Positions 1 to 9,170 of a stretch of DNA of 64,000 bases are shown piece by piece. Made by a program: the position numbers and the translations under genes. The DNA is taken from the NCBI RefSeq assembly GCF_900109375.1, contig NZ_FOAB01000002.1, positions 186,001 to 250,000 of the forward strand. The letters run 5' to 3'. The notes below the pieces were generated by a model. The model worked only from the letters and a program-made list of their open reading frames with translations, made no database searches and was not told where the DNA came from. The stretch's first letter is position 1; each line of letters begins with the position of its first letter. Origin of the DNA: Aquimarina amphilecti (GTDB lineage: Bacteria > Bacteroidota > Bacteroidia > Flavobacteriales > Flavobacteriaceae).

Positions 1-894
1 CAGCAGAAATACCCAAAGATTAATTTCTTTTATAAACTTGCCATGATCAATCTCTAAGTAGGTTGTTCCAATAATCGCTAAAGGAGCTGCTATAAAAATC
101 ATTTCTGAAGTATTTTTATTCAGGGTAATTACTACTAGAAGCAACGCAATTAATAATTGTGCAATAATTAGTTTTAGAACAGGTTTAGATTTTGTTGGTT
201 TTCTACTATATTTTATTAAATAAACCGTGAGAAAAAAAAGTATACAAATTATTAGCACTCCTATTGAAAAAAATCCTCCATTAGAAACATAAGCGTCAAA
301 AGAAAATGATATTGGTTCTACATAGTCAGTGATAGCAAAAAATGAGTCATAAAACAATAACGTAAAACAATTTGATAAGACATATACAGTCAATAACCCT
401 ATAAAAGGAATAATCCAATTTCTATAATTTTTAGGCTCAAAATACAAAACTCCTAAAAATACTATAGCAATAAAAGCTATACTCCAGAAATAAGCCAAAG
501 AAGCTAAACCAATGCATAAAGAAGCATTTAAAACATTAGACTTGATATATTTACCATTTCTTAAACTAAGCACACTCCTTACTCCTAAAATAATCATTAG
601 GTTCGATAATAGAATATTAGAATTAGTTAGTGAAATTGGTAAAATCCCAGTTAGAAAAGCAAATAATAGTATTGTATGTGTGCTTTTATATGTTAAGTCG
701 TTTTTTTGGGTGATATGATTTAATATCAGCATTGTCAGAATATATGCAACGCATCCAACTAAAAGGATCACAATTTTAAAATAATCTAAATTGATACCAT
801 TTTTATAATGCGCTATTACATACATTACAAACATATATAATGCTACAATTATAAAATTAATTGGTTTTGATTTACTAAAAAAGCTTGATAACAC
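1..894 (-). CDS. DUF6427-like integral membrane protein, 3' part beyond the window
   Basis: My own translation of the minus strand gives 298 open codons from a GTG start at 894 to base 1, with no stop, so the C-terminus lies outside the window. The start reads V/M-LSSFFSKSKPINFIIVAL, the form I expect for DUF6427 proteins of Flavobacteriaceae. The next in-frame ATG (19 codons later) would cut into the first membrane segment, which is why I choose GTG. About seven or eight hydrophobic segments alternate with short Lys/Asn-rich loops, so this is a polytopic inner-membrane protein of unknown function. It is divergent from the DUF6341 gene; in relatives these two families lie next to each other beside purD, which supports the call. 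No catalytic motif is visible. Confidence is high for the gene and moderate for the family name. Confidence 0.75.
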   Translation of the reverse strand, partial: MLSSFFSKSKPINFIIVALYMFVMYVIAHYKNGINLDYFKIVILLVGCVAYILTMLILNHITQKNDLTYKSTHTILLFAFLTGILPISLTNSNILLSNLMIILGVRSVLSLRNGKYIKSNVLNASLCIGLASLAYFWSIAFIAIVFLGVLYFEPKNYRNWIIPFIGLLTVYVLSNCFTLLFYDSFFAITDYVEPISFSFDAYVSNGGFFSIGVLIICILFFLTVYLIKYSRKPTKSKPVLKLIIAQLLIALLLVVITLNKNTSEMIFIAAPLAIIGTTYLEIDHGKFIKEINLWVFLL

Positions 895-906
895 TACTAT
901 TTTTTA

Positions 907-914
907 TATTTTTG
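907..914 (+). promoter_or_regulatory. Bacteroidetes-type promoter of the DUF6341 gene
   Basis: TATTTTTG matches the Bacteroidetes -7 consensus TAnnTTTG and is followed by CGC. A TTG at 885-887 lies 19 nt upstream, the expected -33 spacing. Transcription would start near 920 and leave a leader of roughly 90 nt before the ATG at 1008. The -33 element overlaps the first codons of the divergent DUF6427 gene. Confidence 0.55.
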
Positions 915-1007
915 CGCTAAACAATATATTATTGTTTTTAAATATAATATAACTAATTGATAAAAAGTTTTTAGTTAGCTTTTTATAATTAAAATGAAGA
1001 TCATATC

Positions 1008-1241
1008 ATGAAAGATTTTTTTGAAGCGATACAATCCCTATTTGTAGATTTGCTTTTGGCTCCAATGGATGCTCTTAGAGCTTTAGAACTAGAGAGCTGG
1101 AGTGCGGCAAATATCGTAAATTGGTTATTTATGCTTATCGGTTTTGTAGCTTTTTTATATTGGATGAAAGAATTAAAAAAATTCAACGACAATGATGAAG
1201 AAGATAGAGATCCAAAAGCTCATTCATTTTTAAAGCCGTAG
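1008..1241 (+). CDS. DUF6341 family small membrane protein
   Basis: A 77-residue protein with an amphipathic N-terminus (MKDFFEAIQSLFVDLLLAPM), one strong membrane segment at about residues 35-52 (NIVNWLFMLIGFVAFLYWM) and a highly charged C-terminal tail (KKFNDNDEEDRDP). This matches the small Bacteroidetes family I know as DUF6341, whose function is unknown; some databases label it uracil phosphoribosyltransferase only by neighbourhood, and nothing here resembles that enzyme. It has its own promoter at 907-914 and converges on purD across a strong two-way terminator. An antisense ORF at 1001-1192 covers most of it and is a shadow. Confidence 0.75.
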   Translation: MKDFFEAIQSLFVDLLLAPMDALRALELESWSAANIVNWLFMLIGFVAFLYWMKELKKFNDNDEEDRDPKAHSFLKP

Positions 1242-1288
1242 TTTTTTTATTTAAAATAAGGTTATTGAAGCATTTTATGCTTCTTTAT

Positions 1289-1330
1289 ATAAAAAAAGTC
1301 AAGTGATTAAAATCACTTGACTTTTTTTAT
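1289..1330. terminator. Bidirectional terminator between DUF6341 and purD
   Basis: A perfect inverted repeat has 20-bp arms (1289-1308 and 1311-1330) separated by only two bases. The arms begin and end in A/T runs, so the hairpin carries a U tract on either strand. It lies between the convergent ends of the DUF6341 gene (1241) and purD (1356). A smaller hairpin, GAAGCA-TTTTA-TGCTTC at 1267-1283, precedes it. Confidence 0.85.
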
Positions 1331-1355
1331 ATAATTCGATTCAAACAGAAAAACT

Positions 1356-2627
1356 CTACAAATCAAATCCAAGATCCTTTCTGTAATACATTTTATCAAA
1401 ATGTAATTTCTCAATATTCTGGTATGATAGTTTTAGTGCCTCCCTAAAATCATCATGAAATGAAGTCACAGCAATAACGCGTCCACCATTAGTAACGACT
1501 TTATCTCCTTCTAATTTAGTTCCGGCATGAAAAACAATAGCATCATCTATTCCATCAATACCTGTAATTTCTTTTCCTTTTTCATAAGACTCTGGATATC
1601 CACCTGAGACTGTCATTACAGTAGTAGCACTTCTAGAATCTATTTCAATATCTATTTGATCTAACGTTTGATTAGATACATGATTAAATAGTGATACTAA
1701 ATCTGTTTTAACTCTAGGTAGCACAGCTTCTGTTTCTGGGTCTCCCATTCTTACGTTATACTCTATAACCTTAGGATCATCACCTACCTTTATCAATCCA
1801 ATAAAAATAAAACCTTTATAATCTATTTCTTCTTTTGCGAGGCCTTCTACAGTTGGCTGGATAATACTTGTTTCTATCTTATTCATAAAGTCATCATCCG
1901 CAAAAGGAACTGGCGAAATTGCTCCCATTCCACCTGTATTAAGTCCAGTATCTCCTTCTCCAATTCGTTTATAGTCTTTCGCTGTTGGTAAAGTCACATA
2001 ATTCTTGCCATCAGTAAGAACAAAAACACTTAATTCAATACCATCTAGGAATTCTTCAATAACTACTTTTTCACTCGCCGCTCCAAACTTTTTATTGGTG
2101 AGCATATTTTCAAGTTCTTTTTTAGCTTCTTCAATATCTTGAAGAATAAGAACCCCTTTACCCGCAGCTAAACCATCCGCTTTTAGAACATACGGTGGAT
2201 TTAACGTTTCTAAAAATTGTTTTCCGTCATTTACTGTAGTAGCAGTAAAACTTTGGTATGCTGCTGTAGGTATATTATGTCTAAATAAAAATTCTTTCGC
2301 ATACTCTTTACTCCCTTCTAATCTTGCACCTTCCTTTGATGGTCCAATAACTGAAACATTCTTTAGGTCATTATCTTCAGAAAAGAAATCTGTTATTCCT
2401 TGTACCAAGGGATCCTCTGGCCCTACCACAACCATTTCTATTTTTTCTTTTAAAACAAAATCCTTTATAGCCCCAAAATCCGTTACCGATATCGCTACAT
2501 TGTTAGCAATACTAGCAGTACCTGCATTTCCTGGAGCAACAAATAATTTTTCACATAAACTACTCTGGGCAATCTTATAAGCAAATGTATGTTCTCTTCC
2601 TCCGGATCCTAATATTAAAATATTCAT
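1356..2627 (-). CDS. purD: Phosphoribosylamine-glycine ligase (GAR synthetase)
   Basis: PurD joins glycine to 5-phosphoribosylamine with ATP, the second step of purine synthesis, in the cytosol. The 423-residue length is normal. The N-terminus MNILILGSGGREHTFAYKI carries the GGREH signature. The ATP-grasp region is clear (VLKADGLAAGKGVLIL at about 147-162; the block GDTGLNTGGMGAISP; and YNVRMGDPETEAVLPR with metal ligands). It has no purine-operon partner here. It is the first gene beyond the polysaccharide locus, 95 bp after the last wzy-like gene in the same direction, with its own TAnnTTTG element and a strong terminator, so it is probably a separate unit. Confidence 0.97.
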   Translation of the reverse strand: MNILILGSGGREHTFAYKIAQSSLCEKLFVAPGNAGTASIANNVAISVTDFGAIKDFVLKEKIEMVVVGPEDPLVQGITDFFSEDNDLKNVSVIGPSKEGARLEGSKEYAKEFLFRHNIPTAAYQSFTATTVNDGKQFLETLNPPYVLKADGLAAGKGVLILQDIEEAKKELENMLTNKKFGAASEKVVIEEFLDGIELSVFVLTDGKNYVTLPTAKDYKRIGEGDTGLNTGGMGAISPVPFADDDFMNKIETSIIQPTVEGLAKEEIDYKGFIFIGLIKVGDDPKVIEYNVRMGDPETEAVLPRVKTDLVSLFNHVSNQTLDQIDIEIDSRSATTVMTVSGGYPESYEKGKEITGIDGIDDAIVFHAGTKLEGDKVVTNGGRVIAVTSFHDDFREALKLSYQNIEKLHFDKMYYRKDLGFDL

Positions 2628-2665
2628 TTTTCAAGTAATTATATGATAGCTAACTTTTATGCGCC

Positions 2666-2673
2666 CAAAAATA
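2666..2673 (-). promoter_or_regulatory. Probable purD promoter (-7 element)
   Basis: On the minus strand this reads TATTTTTG, matching TAnnTTTG, followed by GGCGC. It lies about 38 nt upstream of the purD ATG. I could not find a well-spaced -33 TTG, so support rests on the -7 element and its position in the short gap between wzy and purD. Confidence 0.4.
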
Positions 2674-2722
2674 GTTCTTTACCTCTTTTCTTGCTAATAA
2701 TTTTGTTGTCTATTTTACATTT

Positions 2723-4036
2723 TTAAACAATTGTATTTGAGGTGTTCCGTATTATTCTACTACTCAAAATACTCCTCTTTTTAAGCAATAATGGTATAAT
2801 GATAGAGAAAAACACAATACCATTAAATCTAACTAACATGGATTCAAAGACAAGTGAAATAAACAGTATTACAAAAACTGAAAATTCATTTCGACTTCTC
2901 TTCATTCGTATTGCTAAAACAACAAAAATAATTATCAATACCCCAAATCCTACTATTCCAGTCTGAAGTAATGTTTGGAAAAATTGGTTATGAGCATTAT
3001 ACTTATTTTCAAAATTATAGACATAACCTAACTCTTCATATTTTTTAATTAATACATCGTTAGCATCTCCAATTCCATAACCTAATAAGGGAGCTTCTTT
3101 AACTAAACAGATACTAGATTTCCATGATAACAACCTTGCTTTTTCTGAAGTAGAATTCGCATATTCCTTTGTCATTCCAAAATCTTTGACTTTAGCATAA
3201 AAATCAAATACACGAGGGTTATTCAGAAATACTAAAACCCCTAAAAGAAACATAATAATCATTGTATGTTTTCTACTTTTATCTGAAATATTAAAAATTA
3301 AAAGCAAAGACATTATTGTAAGGATCATATATGCGGCTATAGAGGCCAATAAAAACAGATATAAGAAAAGTATCATAACAATGGCGGTTCTCAGCTTTGT
3401 ATCTAAGCTGTTTTTTAGATAATAGCTTAATACTAAAAGTATATATAAAGAGAGATAACTAGGGTTAATCAATTTAGAAAACTCATCCCCAACAAAGTAA
3501 TTCCACCCATTTACAATTGCATCTATAAAAGTATTAAGATCAGCCACTGAAATTTCTAAGGAAAATCCTCCTTTTGCTATCGATATCGAATTAAAAATCG
3601 CAATTGAAAAGTTTATAAAAAACGAAATGATCAAACCTAAAAGTAAGAAATCAAATAACTTTCTTACCGAAGAAGCATCTTCTTTGACAAAAAGAAAAAT
3701 TACAGGAAATAAAAATAAGGACAGAGATCTTTGTAATAAATTTAATCCACTAAAAATATTATCCGTGTACACCAAACTAGATAACATTACAATAAAATAT
3801 AAAGGGAATAATAATAACGTCTTATTCTCCAAAACAAATCTCTTCCTCGATTTAAAAATATTTACTATTCCTAGGCCAATGGAAATTATAAAAAATGGTG
3901 TAGGGAGATTAATCCCAAGGGGAAGCAAAAGAAATGCTACGTATAAGCTATTCCAAAAAATAGTAAGAACCAAACTATCATCATGTTTATAAAACATCTC
4001 AGCTAGATCATTTATTTTTTTACCTAATCTCACCAT
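2723..4036 (-). CDS. O-antigen ligase / Wzy_C family membrane protein
   Basis: A polytopic membrane protein with about ten to twelve hydrophobic segments and one large periplasmic loop. The late block AHNQFFQTLLQTGIVGFGVL is the Wzy_C signature seen in O-antigen ligases and some polymerases, preceded by LLGYGIGD. Such enzymes transfer or polymerise undecaprenyl-linked glycans at the periplasmic face of the inner membrane. The ORF is open to a TTG at 4087; I prefer the ATG at 4036 (start MVRLGKK, A-rich upstream), and the ATG at 3997 is also possible. It is the last gene of the polysaccharide block. It shares the GxGxGD motif with the proteins at 13797-15167 and 30793-32058. Ligase and polymerase cannot be told apart by sequence alone. 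Confidence 0.8.
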   Translation of the reverse strand: MVRLGKKINDLAEMFYKHDDSLVLTIFWNSLYVAFLLLPLGINLPTPFFIISIGLGIVNIFKSRKRFVLENKTLLLFPLYFIVMLSSLVYTDNIFSGLNLLQRSLSLFLFPVIFLFVKEDASSVRKLFDFLLLGLIISFFINFSIAIFNSISIAKGGFSLEISVADLNTFIDAIVNGWNYFVGDEFSKLINPSYLSLYILLVLSYYLKNSLDTKLRTAIVMILFLYLFLLASIAAYMILTIMSLLLIFNISDKSRKHTMIIMFLLGVLVFLNNPRVFDFYAKVKDFGMTKEYANSTSEKARLLSWKSSICLVKEAPLLGYGIGDANDVLIKKYEELGYVYNFENKYNAHNQFFQTLLQTGIVGFGVLIIIFVVLAIRMKRSRNEFSVFVILFISLVFESMLVRFNGIVFFSIIIPLLLKKRSILSSRIIRNTSNTIV

Positions 4037-4147
4037 TTTAATAAAACTTACCGGTAAATTATATAGCACACACGAGTATACAATCAATAAACGCTATAAA
4101 ATATAATTCCTTTAGTTATAATCTTTATGCGTCCAATTGTAAATAGA

Positions 4148-5500
4148 TTAATATGCTTTCTCTTGTCCTTTTATGAGATTTAGTATCGTATCTATTATAA
4201 TTTTTGAGTCTAATAATAATGACCAGTTTTCTATATAAAAAATATCATATTTAATTCGATTTACGATATCTTCATCATTTTCGACTTCTCCTCTATATCC
4301 TTTTACCTGAGCCATCCCTGTAATACCAGGCTTCACAGAGTGACGGAATACAAAATTATATTTATCTATTCTTTTTCCATAATCTTTAGTATATGAAATC
4401 ATATGAGGTCTTGGTCCTACGACAGACATATCGCCAAAAAGCACATTAAAAAATTGTGGCAACTCATCTATACTGGTTCTTCTTATAAAACGACCAATTT
4501 TAGTAACTCGATGATCATCTTTTTTTACCTGAATAAGATCAGAAAAATTCTCATCCCTCATCGATCTAAATTTATAGCAAACAAACTCCGTATAATTGAT
4601 TCCATTGCGTCTGTGACTATAGATTAATGGACCTTTGGATTCTAATTTTATTAAAACATATAATAAAGGAATCAACCAAGAAAGTATAAAAATGATAACC
4701 AATAAAGAAAAAACAATATCAAAACCTCTTTTAATAGCCCTATTTGTCGCACTATTTAATGATACCTCTGGAATCGACAAAACAGGTAAATACTCATAAT
4801 AATCGGTTTTAAGTCGCTTTGAAAAAATACGCTGTGAATTAGGTATGAATTTAAGCACGCTATAATTCTGATCTGAATATTTTACATATTCATTGACTAC
4901 CTCATCAGAAATTTCATCTATTGAGCAATAGATTTCATCCACATCTTCCTCTTTTAGAAACTCAAAGCTATCTTCAATTTTATTACTAAGCTTGTCAGAG
5001 AACACTTCTAAAACTTGATATCCAAGGTCTTTTCTTTTCTCAAAAAACGTTTTTAATTGCTGAGCACTTTTATTGCTTCCAATAATAATTACCCTTCTAT
5101 TATTTCCTCCTAAATAAGAACGATATCTTCTAAGAGCATAATATGTAATTACCTTAACTACACCAACAGAAGAAATAGTTATTGCAATGAAACTAAAGGT
5201 ATCTTTTACAGAAAAGAAATTTATTTTAAGTAACCCAAAATAAGCATACAACAATATGAGAACCAATAATCCTTGTCGGATTAACAGTGAAATAACTGTA
5301 ATTATCTTGGTAAATCGGTATACTTCATAAAAATTTAGTAAGTAAGAGGAAATCAACCAAACAACGGATAAAAACACATAAAGTTGATTAGTAACAATTT
5401 CTTTTAGAAAATAAAAAGAAGAAACTAGCAAAATAACCAGATCAATTACAATAAGTATTGGTCTGATCAAATATGAATATCCCCCTCTTTTATGATGCAT
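4148..5500 (-). CDS. Polyprenyl glycosylphosphotransferase (WcaJ-like), copy 1
   Basis: It initiates glycan synthesis by moving a sugar phosphate from a UDP-sugar to undecaprenyl phosphate at the inner membrane. The 450 residues fit the full-length family: four N-terminal membrane helices (about 10-130), a central Rossmann-like region (about 131-235, containing RRVIIIGSNKSAQQL), then a fifth membrane segment and the catalytic bacterial sugar transferase domain (about 255-450). Key motifs are KRGFDIVFS, YKFRSMR, RTSIDELPQFFNVL, GDMSVVGPRPH and KPGITGMAQVKGYRGE. It follows uxs closely (6 bp). A clear paralogue sits at 7827-9170 on the other side of ugd-uxs; both end in GQEKAY/GEDKAY. The substrate cannot be read from sequence; UDP-glucose is the most common. 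Confidence 0.92.
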   Translation of the reverse strand: MHHKRGGYSYLIRPILIVIDLVILLVSSFYFLKEIVTNQLYVFLSVVWLISSYLLNFYEVYRFTKIITVISLLIRQGLLVLILLYAYFGLLKINFFSVKDTFSFIAITISSVGVVKVITYYALRRYRSYLGGNNRRVIIIGSNKSAQQLKTFFEKRKDLGYQVLEVFSDKLSNKIEDSFEFLKEEDVDEIYCSIDEISDEVVNEYVKYSDQNYSVLKFIPNSQRIFSKRLKTDYYEYLPVLSIPEVSLNSATNRAIKRGFDIVFSLLVIIFILSWLIPLLYVLIKLESKGPLIYSHRRNGINYTEFVCYKFRSMRDENFSDLIQVKKDDHRVTKIGRFIRRTSIDELPQFFNVLFGDMSVVGPRPHMISYTKDYGKRIDKYNFVFRHSVKPGITGMAQVKGYRGEVENDEDIVNRIKYDIFYIENWSLLLDSKIIIDTILNLIKGQEKAY

Positions 5501-5506
5501 CTGACA

Positions 5507-6487
5507 TTAAGAATAAGATGAAAAATCTTTATGCTCACTTCTATACAGCTCCTCCTCAGAAAGACTTTTAAAATACTCTAAAGTTTCTTTCATTCCTTCA
5601 GATCTATCAATTTTTGGTTGCCAATCTAAAATTTCTTTTGCTCTTGTTATATCTGGTTGTCTCTGTAAAGGATCATTAACCGGTAAAGGTTTATAAATTA
5701 CTTTTTGATCTGTTCCTGTCAACCTAATAATCTCTTCTGCAAAATCACTAATCGTAATTTCATTCGGATTTCCAATGTTAACGGGATACACATAATCACT
5801 AAATAACAATCGATAGATTCCTTCTATTAAATCATCGACATAACAAAATGAACGTGTTTGAGAACCATCACCAAAAACCGTAAGGTCTTCTCCTCGCAAA
5901 GCTTGTCCTATAAAAGCAGGTACTACTCTTCCATCATTTAATCGCATTCTAGGACCATATGTGTTGAAAATTCTAACTATTCTTGTTTCTACCTTATGGT
6001 ACGTATGATAAGCCATTGTTATAGATTCCTGAAATCTCTTTGCCTCATCATATACTCCTCGAGGTCCGATAGTGTTTACATTACCATAGTAATCTTCTGT
6101 TTGCGGGTGAACTAATGGGTCACCATATACTTCACTAGTTGAAGCAATTAAAATTCTTGCGTTTTTTTCCTTTGCTAAACCCAAAAGATTATGTGTTCCT
6201 AGAGATCCCACCTTCAACGTTTGAATTGGGATTTTAAGATAATCGATGGGACTAGCTGGAGAAGCAAAATGTAATATATAATCTAAACTACCAGGAATGT
6301 GAACAAACTTTGAAACATCATGGTCATAAAATTCAAAGTTTTTTAATTTAAAGAGATGTTCTATATTCTTTAAATCACCTGTTATCAAATTATCCATTCC
6401 GATAACATGATACCCTTCATTAATAAAACGATCACAAAGATGTGATCCTAAAAAACCAGCTGCTCCAGTAATTAGAACTTTTTTCAT
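5507..6487 (-). CDS. uxs: UDP-glucuronate decarboxylase (UDP-xylose synthase)
   Basis: A short-chain dehydrogenase-type enzyme that converts UDP-glucuronate to UDP-xylose with bound NAD. The N-terminal Rossmann motif is [11 protein letters not shown] (8-18). The catalytic set is the STSEVYG block (E119) with Tyr146 and Lys150 in GVYDEAKR. The [15 protein letters not shown] block late in the protein and the 326-residue length fit bacterial UXS. Its ATG overlaps the stop codon of ugd by 4 nt, so the two are translationally coupled and form a two-step route from UDP-glucose to UDP-xylose. A dTDP-glucose dehydratase is the nearest alternative, but the sequence pattern and the ugd partner argue for UXS. 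Confidence 0.88.
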   Translation of the reverse strand: MKKVLITGAAGFLGSHLCDRFINEGYHVIGMDNLITGDLKNIEHLFKLKNFEFYDHDVSKFVHIPGSLDYILHFASPASPIDYLKIPIQTLKVGSLGTHNLLGLAKEKNARILIASTSEVYGDPLVHPQTEDYYGNVNTIGPRGVYDEAKRFQESITMAYHTYHKVETRIVRIFNTYGPRMRLNDGRVVPAFIGQALRGEDLTVFGDGSQTRSFCYVDDLIEGIYRLLFSDYVYPVNIGNPNEITISDFAEEIIRLTGTDQKVIYKPLPVNDPLQRQPDITRAKEILDWQPKIDRSEGMKETLEYFKSLSEEELYRSEHKDFSSYS

Positions 6488-7803
6488 TTTATAGTTTTAA
6501 TATCTTTTCTCCCAATAGAAAAGTATGTAATTTCTTCTTTTTCAATATCTGTTAGATCATACAAGTTTCTGCCATCGAAAATAACATCATTAGTAAGATC
6601 ATTCTTTATTCTATCAAAATCTGGAGTCCTAAAAATACTCCACTCTGTACATATGATCAATGCATCTGCTTTATCCAGAACTTCATACATTGATTTTGAA
6701 AATGTAATTTTATCTCCATATTTCCTTGCCACATTATCCATTGCTTCAGGATCAAAAGCTTTTATACTAGCTCCTTTACTTAATAAAGAATCAATTATAT
6801 TCAATGCGGGTGCTTCTCTAATATCATCCGTTTCTGGTTTAAAAGCAAGTCCCCAAATCGCAAAAGTCTTTCCTTTAAGATCTCCACTAAAATAGTCTAC
6901 TATTTTCGGAATTAATACAACTTTCTGACTTTGATTTACTTCAATTACAGACTCTAAAATTTTAAAATCATAATTATCGTCCTTTCCTGATTTATGTAAA
7001 GCCTTTACATCCTTTGGAAAACAAGATCCACCATATCCAATTCCAGGAAATAAAAAACGCTTACCTATCCTAGAATCCGTACCCATACCTCTACGAACCA
7101 TATCCACATCTGCACCTACTTTCTCACAATAATTAGCGATCTCATTCATAAAGGTAATCTTAGTAGCTAAAAATGAATTTGCTGCATATTTAGTCAATTC
7201 AGCTGACTTTTCATCCATAATTATTATTGGATTACCAGATCTCACAAATGGCTTGTATAGTTTTTTTATTAATTCTGTAGCCCTATCCGAAGAAGAACCA
7301 ACTACAATTCGTTCTGGCTTCAAAAAATCATCCACTGCAAAACCTTCTCTCAAAAACTCCGGATTAGAAACCACATCAAAATCACACTTTGCATTCAATG
7401 CTATAGCAGAATGAACTTTTTCTGCAGTACCAACAGGAACAGTACTTTTATCAACAATAACCTTATACTCAGAAATAATCTTACCTATTTCATCAGAAAC
7501 ACCCAAAACATATGATAAATCAGCAGATCCATCCTCATCCTCTGGAGTTGGTAATGCTAAAAAAATGATGTCTCCATGATCTAACCCTTCCTTTAGCGAA
7601 GTTGTAAAACGCAATCTATTTGCCTTGATATTTCTCTCAAAAAGCACATCTAAATGTGGCTCGTAAATTGGAACCTCTCCATCCCGCATTTTCTGAACTT
7701 TTTGCTCATCTATATCAACACAAATTACTTCATTACCTGTCTCCGCTAAACAAGTTCCTGTAACCAAACCAACATAACCCGTACCTATTACCGATATCTT
7801 CAT
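6484..7803 (-). CDS. ugd: UDP-glucose 6-dehydrogenase
   Basis: It oxidises UDP-glucose to UDP-glucuronate using two NAD+. The N-terminal NAD-binding motif is [10 protein letters not shown] (7-16) followed by the acidic VDID. The catalytic cysteine is Cys261 in [16 protein letters not shown], and the Lys in [14 protein letters not shown] (about 205) is the usual partner. The C-terminal block [17 protein letters not shown] is typical of the UDP-binding domain. Length 439 is normal. It is followed by uxs with a 4-nt overlap and preceded by WcaJ copy 2 with a 23-bp gap. Confidence 0.96.
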   Translation of the reverse strand: MKISVIGTGYVGLVTGTCLAETGNEVICVDIDEQKVQKMRDGEVPIYEPHLDVLFERNIKANRLRFTTSLKEGLDHGDIIFLALPTPEDEDGSADLSYVLGVSDEIGKIISEYKVIVDKSTVPVGTAEKVHSAIALNAKCDFDVVSNPEFLREGFAVDDFLKPERIVVGSSSDRATELIKKLYKPFVRSGNPIIIMDEKSAELTKYAANSFLATKITFMNEIANYCEKVGADVDMVRRGMGTDSRIGKRFLFPGIGYGGSCFPKDVKALHKSGKDDNYDFKILESVIEVNQSQKVVLIPKIVDYFSGDLKGKTFAIWGLAFKPETDDIREAPALNIIDSLLSKGASIKAFDPEAMDNVARKYGDKITFSKSMYEVLDKADALIICTEWSIFRTPDFDRIKNDLTNDVIFDGRNLYDLTDIEKEEITYFSIGRKDIKTIK

Positions 7804-7826
7804 TTATTCTTTTTTCTTATTTAAAA

Positions 7827-9170
7827 CTAGTACGCTTTATCTTCTCCTTTAAAGATATTCATAACCGTTTGTAAAATTATATTAATATCTAAAATAAGTG
7901 ACCAATTTTCTACATAAAATATATCGTATCTCACTCGGTTCAACATATCTAAGTCACTTGCGATGTTACCTCTATATCCACTTATTTGAGCTAAACCTGT
8001 TATTCCTGGTTTAACATTATGACGTATCATAAATTTATTTATTTTATCCTTATAATCATCTGTATGACTCATTAAAAGCGGCCTAGGACCAACTACAGAC
8101 ATTTCTCCATATAATACATTAAAAAACTGAGGTAACTCATCTAGACTAGTTCTTCTAATAAATTTACCCATTCTAGTTACCCTAGCATCATTTTTGGACG
8201 CTTGCATTTTATCGGATTCTTTGTTTGGTGTCATAGATCTAAACTTATAACACAAAAAAAGATTAAAATCTGCCCCATATCGATGCTGTTTAAAAAAAAC
8301 AGGACCTCGGCTTTCTATTTTAATTAATAGAGCAATTATAGGAATAAGCCAAGATAATAATAAGACTATTACCGAAATAGAAAATACAATATCAAAAGTT
8401 CTTTTTATTAAATCCTTTATTGGATCATCTAATGGTATTTTGGATAGAGAAAGAATTGGAGTAAGATTATAATAATCTAGCTCTAAATTTTTCGAAAACA
8501 ATTCTTTATCGTCTGCAACAAATTTTACCACTTTCAAATTTCGTTCACAAAACTCGGTAAGTTCTTTTATTTGCTCATTACTAAGTTCTTTAGTTGAACA
8601 ATATACTTCGTCAATATTATTTTCTAAAATAAAACTATAACTCTCTTCTATAGTCCCACTAATGTTAGAACTATCTCTATTATCAAAAAAACCTCTAAAC
8701 TTGTAACCATACTCCGGAGAATTATCGAAAAATGACGCTAATTTTTTTGTAGATTGATTCAACCCTACGATAACTACATATACATTATTACTACCTGTAA
8801 TTATCCTGTATTTTTGAAAAAAAACAAATAAAAAAACTCTCCAAGTAGTAATAACAAGTAGGAGTGCTAAAAAGAAATTAATAATATTTGCCTTCGGTAC
8901 AAATATTCCAGTGATATAGTAATACGTAAAAACCAGCAGCGCCAATAATACCGTTTGCCGGAAAAATAAAGATATAATTTTTGTGATTTTTGTAAATCGA
9001 TATATCGCATAAACAGAAATCAAAAATGATAATACAATCCAAAAAAGCATTATAAATGCGATATCTAAAAAGCTTTTGGTTAAAAGAAAATATGCGAAAA
9101 AAGAAACCATTAATAGGTCAATACCATATAAAAGTGGCCTTATGTATTTTGAGTATCCACCTTTATTCAT
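7827..9170 (-). CDS. Polyprenyl glycosylphosphotransferase (WcaJ-like), copy 2
   Basis: Same architecture as the copy at 4148-5500: four N-terminal membrane helices, a Rossmann-like centre, then a membrane segment and the sugar-1-phosphate transferase domain. Motifs are KRTFDIVFS, YKFRSMT, RTSLDELPQFFNVL, GEMSVVGPRPL and KPGITGLAQISGYRGN. The ORF is open to a GTG at 9176, but the ATG at 9170 (MNKGGYSKYIRP) aligns with the start of copy 1 and is preferred. It overlaps the end of the upstream glycosyltransferase by 8 nt. Having two full-length initiating enzymes 2.3 kb apart is unusual and suggests duplication or two different first sugars. Confidence 0.92.
   Translation of the reverse strand: MNKGGYSKYIRPLLYGIDLLMVSFFAYFLLTKSFLDIAFIMLFWIVLSFLISVYAIYRFTKITKIISLFFRQTVLLALLVFTYYYITGIFVPKANIINFFLALLLVITTWRVFLFVFFQKYRIITGSNNVYVVIVGLNQSTKKLASFFDNSPEYGYKFRGFFDNRDSSNISGTIEESYSFILENNIDEVYCSTKELSNEQIKELTEFCERNLKVVKFVADDKELFSKNLELDYYNLTPILSLSKIPLDDPIKDLIKRTFDIVFSISVIVLLLSWLIPIIALLIKIESRGPVFFKQHRYGADFNLFLCYKFRSMTPNKESDKMQASKNDARVTRMGKFIRRTSLDELPQFFNVLYGEMSVVGPRPLLMSHTDDYKDKINKFMIRHNVKPGITGLAQISGYRGNIASDLDMLNRVRYDIFYVENWSLILDINIILQTVMNIFKGEDKAY

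Noticed and set aside
1001..1192. 63-codon minus-strand ORF over the DUF6341 gene
   Set aside because: It is the antisense of a recognised small gene with promoter and terminator, and its product resembles nothing.
4037..4087. TTG start giving a longer O-antigen ligase
   Set aside because: Unlike the other TTG cases, a good ATG (4036) lies before the first membrane helix and the extra residues are not family-like.
2656..4135. Similar short strings TTTATGCG(C/T)CCAA near 2658 and 4123 as a regulatory repeat
   Set aside because: Only about 13 bases are shared, and the second copy lacks the TAnnTTTG match; coincidence in AT-rich gaps is likely.
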